Below are positions 1 to 6,177 of a stretch of DNA of 15,906 bases, piece by piece. The notes beneath the pieces were generated by a model that was not told the origin of the DNA, did not search any database, and saw nothing but the letters and a program-made list of their open reading frames with translations. Made by a program: the position numbers and the translations under genes. This stretch comes from a bacterium UBP3_UBA3054 (GTDB lineage Bacteria > Auribacterota > UBA3054), in the NCBI GenBank assembly GCA_002366995.1, contig DFCM01000071.1:1-15906 (forward strand), given 5' to 3'. The first letter of the stretch is position 1, and every line of letters starts with the position of its first letter.

Positions 1-518
1 GCGCCGTGCTCCCTCTGGTAGTCGTCCAGAAGATAGTACATGTTCCTGAGCTGGGAGCGGCATTTTATCTTTGGCAATTCGTCTTTAACGTAATCGTGAA
101 CCACCAGGCCGATGAAAGGCAAAACAATGAAAAGCGGAAAGAGCAGCGTGCAAACGAAGGCGGCGATAAAACAGCCTTTGGAAGCCTCTTTTTCCTCACT
201 CGCTCCCCTAGCCAAAGCCAGATAGCCCAAAAAAACGAGCCCCGTTACCGGGATAAGGAGCAGCAATGTCCACCAGCCGGAATGCAAGGTGTCGTGCAGC
301 CTTCTTACGCAGAGCGAAACGAAAGGCAGGATGAAAACGACGAATGAGATCAAAAGAAGCGGCTCGATAATGTCGTCATCAACGTCCAGGCCCTCTTCCA
401 AAAAGCAAAGCGAGATGATCAAGGCTAGAAAAGCCAGGACAGGTATCAGGATTTCCTTCCTGTTGGACTTGCCTTTGTAATCAAAGGCTCTCGTGAAAAA
501 ACACTTCAGTTCGTTCAT
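1..518 (-). CDS. DUF805 membrane protein with pilin-like tail, 3' truncated
   Basis: This reading frame is open from the start codon to the left edge of the window, so its C-terminus is missing. The N-terminal part matches the DUF805 membrane family. It has a short amphipathic start, then YKGKSNRKE (in place of the usual F.GR..R.E), two hydrophobic segments, and the hallmark RRLHDTLHSGWW followed by a further membrane segment. After an acidic linker comes one more membrane helix and then KIKCRSQLRNMYYLLDDYQ. That stretch resembles the region just after the helix in GspG or DUF1559 pilins, where C..NLKQ...AL..Y is typical. The ATG at 518 fits the family N-terminus best. An in-frame ATG at 545 would add nine residues. 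Neither start has a clear Shine-Dalgarno sequence. The function of DUF805 proteins is unknown, and I assign none. Confidence 0.8.
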   Translation of the reverse strand, partial: MNELKCFFTRAFDYKGKSNRKEILIPVLAFLALIISLCFLEEGLDVDDDIIEPLLLISFVVFILPFVSLCVRRLHDTLHSGWWTLLLLIPVTGLVFLGYLALARGASEEKEASKGCFIAAFVCTLLFPLFIVLPFIGLVVHDYVKDELPKIKCRSQLRNMYYLLDDYQREHG

Positions 519-553
519 GAACACACCCAAACAAGCGTTAAACATGCACGTCT

Positions 554-559
554 ATTTTA
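554..559 (-). promoter_or_regulatory. Possible -10 element for the DUF805 gene
   Basis: On the minus strand TAAAAT sits just after the bidirectional terminator, and a transcript starting about seven bases downstream would begin near 547. That leaves a leader of roughly 28 bases before the ATG at 518. No convincing -35 hexamer lies 16-18 bases upstream, because that space is the terminator stem. This is a weak call, supported mainly by the need for a new promoter after a strong terminator. Confidence 0.25.
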
Positions 560-560
560 C

Positions 561-591
561 AAAAAAGGAGGTCGATTACGACCTCCTTTTT
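561..591 (-). terminator. Bidirectional Rho-independent terminator
   Basis: A perfect 13-base inverted repeat (AAAAAGGAGGTCG at 562-574 and its complement at 579-591) encloses the four-base loop ATTA. A run of T follows the GC core on either strand. It lies 13 bases past the stop codon of the 515-residue PEP-CTERM gene and ends that minus-strand transcript. The AGGAGG in the stem looks like a Shine-Dalgarno sequence on the plus strand but is simply part of the hairpin. Confidence 0.93.
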
Positions 592-604
592 GTTCGCGGT
601 TGTC

Positions 605-2152
605 CTATCTATGTCTGCGGGCGAAGGCCAGCGCCAGGGCCGCCAGAAGGGCCAGGAAGGCCGGTTCCGGAATGGGAGGCACGGTCTGCTCAAGGCAGAG
701 GTAGCTTAGGAGAACATAACGTCCGTCGAAGTTCTTCCAGCCCTGGACCTGAATGCCAATGTTGTCCGGAACGTCCGGAAGGTGCGTATCGTAGTAATGG
801 GTCCAGTCAAAGCTCCAACTGGTGGAGTCTTCCTCGCTGCTCTGAAGATCAACGCGTTCAAGGAAAGGTCCTTCGTCATCGTAGGCAAGGGTAACGGCGG
901 TGGTGATGTAGTGTCTGTAGACAGCTCTTTCCGAGCCGTCGTAGCGCGGTTGGAATTCGTTGGTGCCCCAAGTGGTGAACCACTTGGTGGCGGAATGGAT
1001 TCCGTAGGTCGCGACAGGTGTGTCCCCTTTCCTGAACATGGTCCAGCAGCCGTTGTCGGGAACGTAGTATGTGGCGGTCAGGCGAAGCTTTTGGCCGGGC
1101 AAAAAGAAGGTGTTCGTGGGAAGATCCATCGTGACGCCGTCTTTGGGGAATTCATTATCGCCGGGTTTCCCCATGAAAAGGCGGGCGACGTAAATGCCGG
1201 CCTCGTTGGTATCGATATTGTCGGTGTACTGTTCCCAGCTGCCCAACCTCTTGTAGAGCGGCTGCTGTTCAGAGAGGGATTTTCCCGGTTCATATTGCTG
1301 GAAGTAGTCTTCGTACAAAGTCTCCCATTCCTCTTCCGGGGGCTCGTATTCGTAGATCACCTGAAGATCGTCGAAATCGGCGCCGGCTCTGTCCGCGTCG
1401 AAAGTGTTGCCGACGGCCGTGAACTCGACGTACTCGGGACGCTCCAGCATGTAACGCAGATGGCAGATATTGCGGCCGATAAATGAGAATCCGCTGTCGT
1501 CAAGGGCGCTTATACGATAGAATTCAACCTGGGCCAGATCGCAGTCGATCACGATCTCAAACAGGCACCAGGTGCTGTAAACGACGGCGTTGGTGGTGTG
1601 ATACCAGGTTCTGCCGGAATCGGCGTTGACCCAGAATGTGTTCGCTGAATTGGCGGCGGAGCTGTTGACGGTGGAATTGTGATTGTAGAAGTATGTCTTG
1701 TAGTCGGAGGAATGAGGGGTGAAGCGCAGAATAGGCTTGTCTTCCTTAGTTGTCAGCCTGATCTCGGCGTATCCGTTGCCTTCCGGGATCCTGGTCTTGC
1801 CCTTGATCTTTATCTTGGCGTTCTTGCCATGATTGTAATCAAGGCGACCCCAATCGAGAGGGACCCTGACGCCGCGGTCCATTTTCGTCTGCTCTATGCC
1901 GGGGGCGCCCTTTTTCCTGCCAAGATGGAGGATCCAGTTCTCCCCGTCGTTGGTGATGTCGACTTCGCCTTCTACGGGATCGTCGCCGACGCAGTTGACG
2001 CTGGACTGCATGACTTGCGTGTCGCCCTGTCCGAGCCAGGGGCCAAGATCGTAAGATTCGAAATCGTCCTGCCAGAGGATGTGGGTCTCGGCTTGAAGTA
2101 GCGTTGCCGAGGTGATCGTTATCAGAGCAAGCAAAACGAAGATCGGTTTCAT
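605..2152 (-). CDS. PEP-CTERM protein with two related beta-rich domains
   Basis: A secreted protein of 515 residues. Residues 1-21 form a signal peptide ending LLQA, with likely cleavage before ET. Two regions begin alike: ILWQDDFESYDLG near residue 25 and TLYEDYFQQYEPG near residue 278. Each ends in a phrase typical of a carbohydrate-binding or LamG-like jelly roll (DFDDLQVIYE near 260 and RYVLLSYLCLEQ near 480). I therefore infer a duplicated beta-sandwich, though I cannot name the family. The C-terminus IPEPAFLALLAALALAFARRHR has the PEP motif (495-497), a hydrophobic helix and a basic tail, which is the exosortase sorting signal. Known PEP-CTERM proteins are cut and processed at the cell envelope. 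The start has a good AAGGA ribosome site and overlaps the upstream stop by four bases (ATGA), so translation is coupled to the cyclophilin-like gene. The natural substrate or partner is unknown. Confidence 0.92.
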   Translation of the reverse strand: MKPIFVLLALITITSATLLQAETHILWQDDFESYDLGPWLGQGDTQVMQSSVNCVGDDPVEGEVDITNDGENWILHLGRKKGAPGIEQTKMDRGVRVPLDWGRLDYNHGKNAKIKIKGKTRIPEGNGYAEIRLTTKEDKPILRFTPHSSDYKTYFYNHNSTVNSSAANSANTFWVNADSGRTWYHTTNAVVYSTWCLFEIVIDCDLAQVEFYRISALDDSGFSFIGRNICHLRYMLERPEYVEFTAVGNTFDADRAGADFDDLQVIYEYEPPEEEWETLYEDYFQQYEPGKSLSEQQPLYKRLGSWEQYTDNIDTNEAGIYVARLFMGKPGDNEFPKDGVTMDLPTNTFFLPGQKLRLTATYYVPDNGCWTMFRKGDTPVATYGIHSATKWFTTWGTNEFQPRYDGSERAVYRHYITTAVTLAYDDEGPFLERVDLQSSEEDSTSWSFDWTHYYDTHLPDVPDNIGIQVQGWKNFDGRYVLLSYLCLEQTVPPIPEPAFLALLAALALAFARRHR

Positions 2153-2658
2153 AATATTATCCTTGTGGTTTGTAAAATTGCGGTAAGAAAAAGGAGAGCG
2201 AGGGCTGTTTTTGGCTCCGGGATCTCTCCGGGATCTTTTTTGGTGAGGGTGATGGTGATGTCTTTGCCTGCGAGAAGCTCTTTCAGCTCGTTCTTGCCAA
2301 CGTTCTCGATCCTGCCTAGGCGGGTGTACCTGTAAGTGTTCTGACCGTAGAAAATGCAGATGTATCTTGAATTGTAAAGAAGAACATCGCCGGCTTTGGC
2401 AGCGATGGAGACATCGTCGGAAGTCAAATTTTTCCCAAGGCTGCCATATTGCTCGAAGACGTTGTCACTCATCTCGACCGTCACATCCTTCTCGTCTACC
2501 ATGGCCTTAAGCTCCTTTGCCGCCTCGGTGTCGGAGAGTCTCAAATTGAGCGCCGCGTCCCCTACCCTGACGTATATCAGATCGTTTGTGGCGCCGGCAA
2601 ACGCCGCGGTGGAAAGCGAACACATAAGGGCTGTCAGTGTGATAAGGATTTTTTTCAT
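2149..2658 (-). CDS. Cyclophilin-like fold protein with degenerate PEP-CTERM tail
   Basis: A secreted protein of 169 residues from the ATG at 2658. It has a signal peptide MKKILITLTALMCSLSTAAFA with likely cleavage after AFA. The body runs VRVGDAALNLRLSDTEAAKEL, then AGDVLLYNSRYICIFYG, then YRYTRLGRIEN and a final ITITL strand. That layout matches the small cyclophilin-like domain family (Cyclophil_like2 type), whose members carry a GD..LY....IFY...S.SYTRLGRI pattern. The family has a cyclophilin-like barrel, but prolyl isomerase activity is not established. The C-terminus GEIPEPKTALALLFLTAIL resembles a PEP-CTERM sorting signal but ends QTTRIIL, with one Arg instead of an Arg-rich tail. An in-frame TTG at 2703 would add 15 residues encoded across the secG terminator, and I reject it because it would precede the signal peptide. 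There is no Shine-Dalgarno sequence at normal spacing from the ATG. Its stop overlaps the next start (ATGA). Confidence 0.82.
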   Translation of the reverse strand: MKKILITLTALMCSLSTAAFAGATNDLIYVRVGDAALNLRLSDTEAAKELKAMVDEKDVTVEMSDNVFEQYGSLGKNLTSDDVSIAAKAGDVLLYNSRYICIFYGQNTYRYTRLGRIENVGKNELKELLAGKDITITLTKKDPGEIPEPKTALALLFLTAILQTTRIIL

Positions 2659-2662
2659 TAAT

Positions 2663-2694
2663 AAAAAAAAGAGGGGCGCGTATCCGCGTCCCTC
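2663..2694 (-). terminator. Rho-independent terminator after secG
   Basis: On the minus strand a ten-base stem (GAGGGACGCG at 2694-2685, pairing with CGCGCCCCTC at 2680-2671, one A-C mismatch) has the loop GATA and is followed at once by eight T. It begins 18 bases after the secG stop and fills almost the whole gap to the next gene. The next gene must therefore rely on read-through or on a promoter inside secG. The 5' arm also carries AAGGAGGG (2697-2690). Confidence 0.85.
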
Positions 2695-2711
2695 CTTGAA
2701 CAAGCGTTTTA

Positions 2712-3140
2712 TTATTTGTTCTCTGTTTCCGTCGGCGACTCCGCTGAAGTTTCGGCGGGGACTGTTTCCGCGGCGGCACCTTCGGTGCTTTCAGCGGCGC
2801 TCTGGGCGGCCTCGGCGGCCTTGGCGGCGGCTTCATCAGCCTCCTGCTGAGCCATGGACCTCAGGTTCTCCTGAGCCCTGCTGGCAGGCCTGGAGCTGCT
2901 CTGCATAATGGAGGCGCTTCCATGCTTATAAAGGATGGTCGCCACGAGGCAAAGGACGATGAAAGAAACCGCAAGGACCATCGTGCTCTTGGTGAGCACG
3001 TCGCCGGAGCGGTTGCCGAAGGTCGCTTCGCCTTCAAAAGCGTTGGTAAGGTTGTTGCCCTTGCCGGACTGAAGAAGGACGATGCCGACCAGACAGATGC
3101 TGACGATCACTAAAAGGACCAATACTATCGTGTATAACAT
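2712..3140 (-). CDS. secG: SecG, Sec translocon subunit
   Basis: Preprotein translocase subunit SecG, the small accessory part of the SecYEG inner-membrane channel. The 142-residue protein has two membrane helices (about 3-22 and 52-70) joined by the diagnostic cytoplasmic loop LLQSGKGNNLTNAFEG followed by GNRSGDVLTKST. The family usually shows LLQ.GKG...F.G.....FG..G...L...T here. The start is the ATG at 3140, preceded by GGAG at five bases; an upstream in-frame codon at 3161 would add seven residues with no support. The tail from residue 70 on is unusually long, rich in Ala and Glu and low in complexity, and ends TETENK. It is probably disordered. The gene follows tRNA-Gln and is closed by its own terminator. 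Confidence 0.95.
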   Translation of the reverse strand: MLYTIVLVLLVIVSICLVGIVLLQSGKGNNLTNAFEGEATFGNRSGDVLTKSTMVLAVSFIVLCLVATILYKHGSASIMQSSSRPASRAQENLRSMAQQEADEAAAKAAEAAQSAAESTEGAAAETVPAETSAESPTETENK

Positions 3141-3166
3141 AAATCTCCGTTGGGTATACAAGGCAC

Positions 3167-3188
3167 AGACATCATGTTAACGATGTCT
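3167..3188 (-). other. Small hairpin between tRNA-Gln and secG
   Basis: A perfect 7-base inverted repeat (AGACATC at 3167-3173 and GATGTCT at 3182-3188) with an eight-base loop lies 10 bases downstream of the tRNA 3' end and upstream of the secG ribosome site. It has no T run, so it is not a clear intrinsic terminator. It could be a tRNA 3'-processing or pausing structure. Confidence 0.4.
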
Positions 3189-3197
3189 CGCTTTATG

Positions 3198-3268
3198 CAA
3201 CCCCGCCAGGATTTGAACCTAGACCGAGAGTACCAAAAACTCTTGTGCTGCCATTACACCACGAGGTT
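3198..3268 (-). tRNA. tRNA-Gln (anticodon UUG)
   Basis: The 71-base cloverleaf folds fully. The acceptor stem pairs AACCTCG with CGGGGTT (7 bp, one G-U). The D arm is GTG/CAC around TAATGGCAG. The anticodon stem pairs AGAGT with ACTCT around the loop TTTTGGT, giving anticodon TTG. The T arm pairs CTAGG with CCTGG around TTCAAAT. The discriminator base is G at 3198 and CCA is not encoded. The gene begins only 20 bases after the stop of the TIGR04073 gene and is followed by secG on the same strand. It may therefore be processed from a protein-coding transcript, because I see no convincing promoter directly upstream. Confidence 0.95.
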
Positions 3269-3288
3269 ATGTCGTAATGGAATCGGTA

Positions 3289-3693
3289 TTAGTCTCTTTC
3301 CTGCTGATCCCACTTCTGCCAAACGAAGTAAGGAATCGAGGTCGTTTCATAGACGCTGTACATGTCATCGACGGAACCGAGGCTCGCGAAATCGAGGCCG
3401 CCGGCAACGGCGCGGACGCCGGTCAGGAAGATGCCCTTGAAGAGACCTTCGACGGGGCCCAGATAAGCGTTGTTAGCGGATTCCGTATAGATGCAACGAG
3501 GCAATTCACCCCAGCACGTAGCAAGATTGACCAGACCGCGGGTCATCTTGAAGCCCCACTTGGTGCCCCAGAGGTCAGCGGTATTGGCGGTGCGGGACAT
3601 ATTAGCCTCGTCACTCAGAGAGCTGACTTCAGCGGCGGTAACGGTGCCGACCAAAAGAAGGGCCGCGATGGCTACTAACATGCTTTTTTTCAT
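3289..3693 (-). CDS. Exosortase system-associated protein, TIGR04073 family
   Basis: A small secreted protein of 134 residues. Residues 1-20 form a signal peptide ending TVTA. The mature part holds the family pattern: RGLVN (52-56), an amphipathic segment with GELPRCIY (62-69), then NAYLGPVEGLFKG (75-87), which continues into a hydrophobic segment TGVRAVAGG. TIGR04073 proteins typically read RG..N...G..E.PR.........G...G...G. They are described as occurring in genomes with exosortase systems, and their biochemical role is unknown. The start has AGGAG at good spacing. The gene sits 53 bases after the gspJ-like gene, possibly in the same transcript. Two PEP-CTERM proteins lie further downstream, which fits the family association. 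Assignment to the family is from memory of the pattern, without a profile search. Confidence 0.8.
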   Translation of the reverse strand: MKKSMLVAIAALLLVGTVTAAEVSSLSDEANMSRTANTADLWGTKWGFKMTRGLVNLATCWGELPRCIYTESANNAYLGPVEGLFKGIFLTGVRAVAGGLDFASLGSVDDMYSVYETTSIPYFVWQKWDQQERD

Positions 3694-3732
3694 TTTGTAC
3701 TCCTGGTTGAGTTTTAATTGTGTTGATTAATA

Positions 3733-3738
3733 ATTATA
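3733..3738 (-). promoter_or_regulatory. Possible -10 element before the TIGR04073 gene
   Basis: A TATAAT hexamer lies in an AT-rich island in the gap between the gspJ-like and TIGR04073 genes, about 40 bases before the start codon. The bases 17-18 upstream do not resemble TTGACA, so this may be only an AT-rich spacer. If active it would give the TIGR04073 gene, and perhaps tRNA-Gln and secG, expression independent of the pseudopilin genes. Confidence 0.3.
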
Positions 3739-3746
3739 AACTTTTA

Positions 3747-4457
3747 TCACATTGCCTGGGGCAGAATGATGTCGATCTTATGTTCTTCCACTCCCTGCAG
3801 CTCGGCCATGGTCTTGGTCGCCAGGCCTTTCTTGGCGTCGGAGCGCGGAATGGACTTGAGGACTATGCGGACCTTGGCGGGCATGCTGTTCCTCTGGAAG
3901 GAATCCCAGTTGCCGGCCACGAAACGGGAGTTCTTGGTGCTCCAGTAAAGGACGCGGAAACTAAGGATATCAAAGGCGAACGGCTCGACTTCCTCGCTGT
4001 CGTTGACATCGAATTCGGGCCAGTTCTTCGGTTCGTTGAAGTTCCACATGCCTTTGTCTTTCTGCATGCGGACCAGTTCGTAATCGGGCCACTGGGGCTG
4101 ATCGTCGATCTTGACCTCGCGCATGGCGTAAGCCAGTTCCTTCATGCCGCGCTCGGTCGTGCAGCCGAAGCGGATGACGGACTGGTCCGGACTGAGCTGC
4201 TTGATCTCAAAGTAGATCTGCTCGCCCACCGGGCGGTTGTTGTTGACGAGCGCCTGGGAAAGCTCGCGGTTGAGCTGGTCCATGACGGAACGGACGTTCT
4301 GGTTCATCTCGGCCCTAAGCTGGGTCTCCGTGACGGTGTCGAAGGTCGAGCGGAACGCGACCATCAGCGACGACATCAGGATGCCCAGAACGCCGAGAGA
4401 GACAAGGATCTCAATCAGTGTGAAACCCGCGATTTTACTTCTTAGCGTTCTTGCCAT
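3747..4457 (-). CDS. Type II secretion pseudopilin, GspJ-like
   Basis: A 236-residue pseudopilin. Its prepilin signal is a short basic leader cut after Gly11, followed by FTLIEILVSLGVLGILMSS. Glu16 sits at mature position 5, as needed for pseudopilus assembly. In the family, prepilin peptidase cuts and methylates this N-terminus and the protein joins the periplasmic pseudopilus. The long C-terminal globular region and the phrase MDQLNRELSQAL after the helix fit GspJ, a minor tip pseudopilin that works with GspI and GspK. The start overlaps the end of the GspI-like gene by 23 bases, so the two are coupled. It is the last of five pseudopilin genes. The GspJ label rests on gene order and the post-helix motif, so it is good but not certain. 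Confidence 0.85.
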   Translation of the reverse strand: MARTLRSKIAGFTLIEILVSLGVLGILMSSLMVAFRSTFDTVTETQLRAEMNQNVRSVMDQLNRELSQALVNNNRPVGEQIYFEIKQLSPDQSVIRFGCTTERGMKELAYAMREVKIDDQPQWPDYELVRMQKDKGMWNFNEPKNWPEFDVNDSEEVEPFAFDILSFRVLYWSTKNSRFVAGNWDSFQRNSMPAKVRIVLKSIPRSDAKKGLATKTMAELQGVEEHKIDIILPQAM

Positions 4458-5037
4458 AGGTTATTGCCGGATAAGGGTTATGTACTCGGAAGATCTGACG
4501 CAGGATCGGTTTGTTGACCTGGTCTTCCTTGACTCTTGAGTGATCCAGAGGAACCAGCTCCTCCTGGATCTGGGAACGGTCGTAAACGTTCATCTCTATT
4601 TGGAAGAAGACGCCCTTGACGCCTTTCTCGCCTATCTTGGTGTCGCCTTCCCTGCCGATGTCGTGCACGGTGTACTGCCAAAAATAGCGGGGGTTCTGTT
4701 CGAAAGGATAAACTTCCGAGACCATGACCGGAGAGGAAGCGCGCTTCGTCTTGTCGTCTTCGGACATGTAGCGGGCGAACGCGGTGTCAGCTTTCAAATA
4801 GTACTTGGCGATCCTGGAAGCGTTGTCGCCGCGGCCTATCGGGCTGCCAAGTTCGTAGGTCAGCTCGCTGACCTTGGAACGCATAAGATTGGCGAGGACC
4901 GTGTTGTCCCTGGCCTTGCGGAAAGACTCCATGCCGGCCGGGAAGACAGCCATGATGCTGCTCATGCCGATCGAAAGGATGGCCAGCGCGGCCATGATCT
5001 CGATCAAGCTGAAACCGTATGTCTTAATCTTATTCAT
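4435..5037 (-). CDS. Type II secretion pseudopilin, GspI-like
   Basis: A 200-residue pseudopilin with leader MNKIKTYG, cleavage after Gly8, then FSLIEIMAALAILSIGM with Glu13 at mature position 5. The A.AILSIGM pattern followed by a small globular domain is typical of GspI and PilV-type minor pseudopilins. The segment ARDNTVLANLMRSKVSEL corresponds to the helix end where GspI usually shows N...A..LA..K. Mature GspI proteins are often near 120 residues, so this one is long. The start shares one base with the stop of the GspH-like gene (TAATG), and its 3' end overlaps the GspJ-like start, which is strong evidence for coordinated synthesis of the tip subunits. Confidence 0.86.
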   Translation of the reverse strand: MNKIKTYGFSLIEIMAALAILSIGMSSIMAVFPAGMESFRKARDNTVLANLMRSKVSELTYELGSPIGRGDNASRIAKYYLKADTAFARYMSEDDKTKRASSPVMVSEVYPFEQNPRYFWQYTVHDIGREGDTKIGEKGVKGVFFQIEMNVYDRSQIQEELVPLDHSRVKEDQVNKPILRQIFRVHNPYPAITYGKNAKK

Positions 5038-5648
5038 TAGTCAAGTCCTAGGGCTTCGAAGGCTGCATCCTCACTTTCCACCTCTTTGCTTCCGGCGGTC
5101 TGGGTCTGGGCCGGCTTGTCATCCTCGGGGAAAATGCGGTTTACTGGTTTGACCCGCGCTATGCCGGCCGCCTTATAGATCTGGACCGGCATCTCCCAGA
5201 TCTCCTGGGGTTCGGTCTTGTCTTCTATGACGATCGGGTTGTGGGAAGCGTAGGTAATTCCTCCTTCCGGAGAGAATTCGATCTCTATGGGCGGCTCCGC
5301 CTTGATGTTCAGGCGATGGTCGAGGTAATAAGGCCTGGTGTCGACGGTAAGGTCGTTCTCATAGTCGATGACGTTGTCGGAGCCGGAGTCGAAAGTCTGA
5401 AGTTTCCAGACCTTCCTGGTCGGCGTGACCGTCATGCGGATCGCGAATTTTCTGCGCTGGGTGATAGCGGAAGTGCGCGCATAGAAGATACGGTCTTTTA
5501 TGGCGTTCGCCGCGCTCTCGATGCGCATGCTGCGGCCGACGGCCGCGAAACTCACGACACCTATGGAACTGATAGCGCCGATAATACCGATCACTACCAG
5601 AAGTTCCATCAGCGTGAAACCGCTATATCTAGGGCGATTTTCGTTCAT
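5037..5648 (-). CDS. Type II secretion pseudopilin, GspH-like
   Basis: A 203-residue pseudopilin with leader MNENRPRYSG, cleavage after Gly10, then FTLMELLVVIGIIGAISSIG. Here LME replaces LIE but Glu15 remains at mature position 5. The post-helix region has AANAIKDRIFYARTSAITQRR, close to the GspH/FimT pattern of L...L..AR..A..R. A later strand region IEIEFSPEGGITY matches the FimT/GspH signature of ...F...G. These features favour GspH, a minor pseudopilin placed below the tip complex. The last 25 residues are acidic and rich in Glu, Asp and Thr, probably a disordered extension beyond the usual domain. It lies 18 bases after gspG and shares one base with the next gene. Confidence 0.87.
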   Translation of the reverse strand: MNENRPRYSGFTLMELLVVIGIIGAISSIGVVSFAAVGRSMRIESAANAIKDRIFYARTSAITQRRKFAIRMTVTPTRKVWKLQTFDSGSDNVIDYENDLTVDTRPYYLDHRLNIKAEPPIEIEFSPEGGITYASHNPIVIEDKTEPQEIWEMPVQIYKAAGIARVKPVNRIFPEDDKPAQTQTAGSKEVESEDAAFEALGLD

Positions 5649-5666
5649 TGCGCTCTAACGTTTCGG

Positions 5667-6149
5667 TTACGGTCTGACGTCGTCCTTCATACCATTGTCG
5701 TTTTCGCCCTTGGGTCCGCTTGACCACATGTCAAACTTGGACTTGTTCCATTCCGGCGAAAGGATCCTGAAGTTCAGCGGATTGCCCCAGGCATCGGCGA
5801 TGGCCTGGTTGTTCTGCTGATGATAGTAATGCTTCTTGTCAGTATCGTAGTAAGGCCCCCTCCAGTTGGGGTTCTTGTAATATTTTTCGCTCTTCTGATC
5901 AGGCCCATCGATGAAACCGGTCAGGGCGTTGGAGATCTCTTTGGGATCGTCGGTCTGAGGATAGATGCCCATGTCGGTCTTGTACTGTTCAAGAGCCAAG
6001 GCGACATTCTGCATGATAGTCGTGGTCTGAGTCTTCTTGGCCTGTCTCTGGACCATGGCGGCGCCGGTCGTGCCAAGAGTGCCAAGCACGGTGATGATGG
6101 CGATAACGACGAGCAGTTCGATTAAGGTAAAACCTTGGATACGTTTCAT
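5667..6149 (-). CDS. gspG: Major pseudopilin GspG
   Basis: A 160-residue protein with the clean signal MKRIQG, cut after Gly6, then FTLIELLVVIAIITVLGTLG, with Glu11 at mature position 5. The family layout follows: MQNVALALEQYKTDMGIYP after the helix, DAWGNPL (119-125), and the C-terminal FDMWSSGPKGENDNG (139-153). GspG proteins have DPWG.P..Y and D..S.G.DG at these places, and the second motif binds calcium in known GspG structures. GspG polymerises as the shaft of the type II secretion pseudopilus. The start has GAGGAG at good spacing. This is the better canonical match of the two GspG-like genes here. No outer-membrane secretin or ATPase gene lies in the window, so its apparatus must be encoded elsewhere. 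Confidence 0.93.
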   Translation of the reverse strand: MKRIQGFTLIELLVVIAIITVLGTLGTTGAAMVQRQAKKTQTTTIMQNVALALEQYKTDMGIYPQTDDPKEISNALTGFIDGPDQKSEKYYKNPNWRGPYYDTDKKHYYHQQNNQAIADAWGNPLNFRILSPEWNKSKFDMWSSGPKGENDNGMKDDVRP

Positions 6150-6177
6150 ACTTGACTCCTCAGTGTTTTTTTCTTGA

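Noticed and set aside
561..572. AAAAAAGGAGG as a plus-strand ribosome binding site
   Set aside because: The sequence is one arm of a perfect 13-base terminator stem, and no supported plus-strand gene follows.
782..1486. 234-codon plus-strand open frame
   Set aside because: It is antisense to the 515-residue PEP-CTERM gene, has no recognisable domain, and the minus frame has a signal peptide and sorting tail.
2659..2703. TTG start at 2703 for the cyclophilin-like protein
   Set aside because: It would put 15 terminator-encoded residues before a normal signal peptide beginning at the ATG at 2658.
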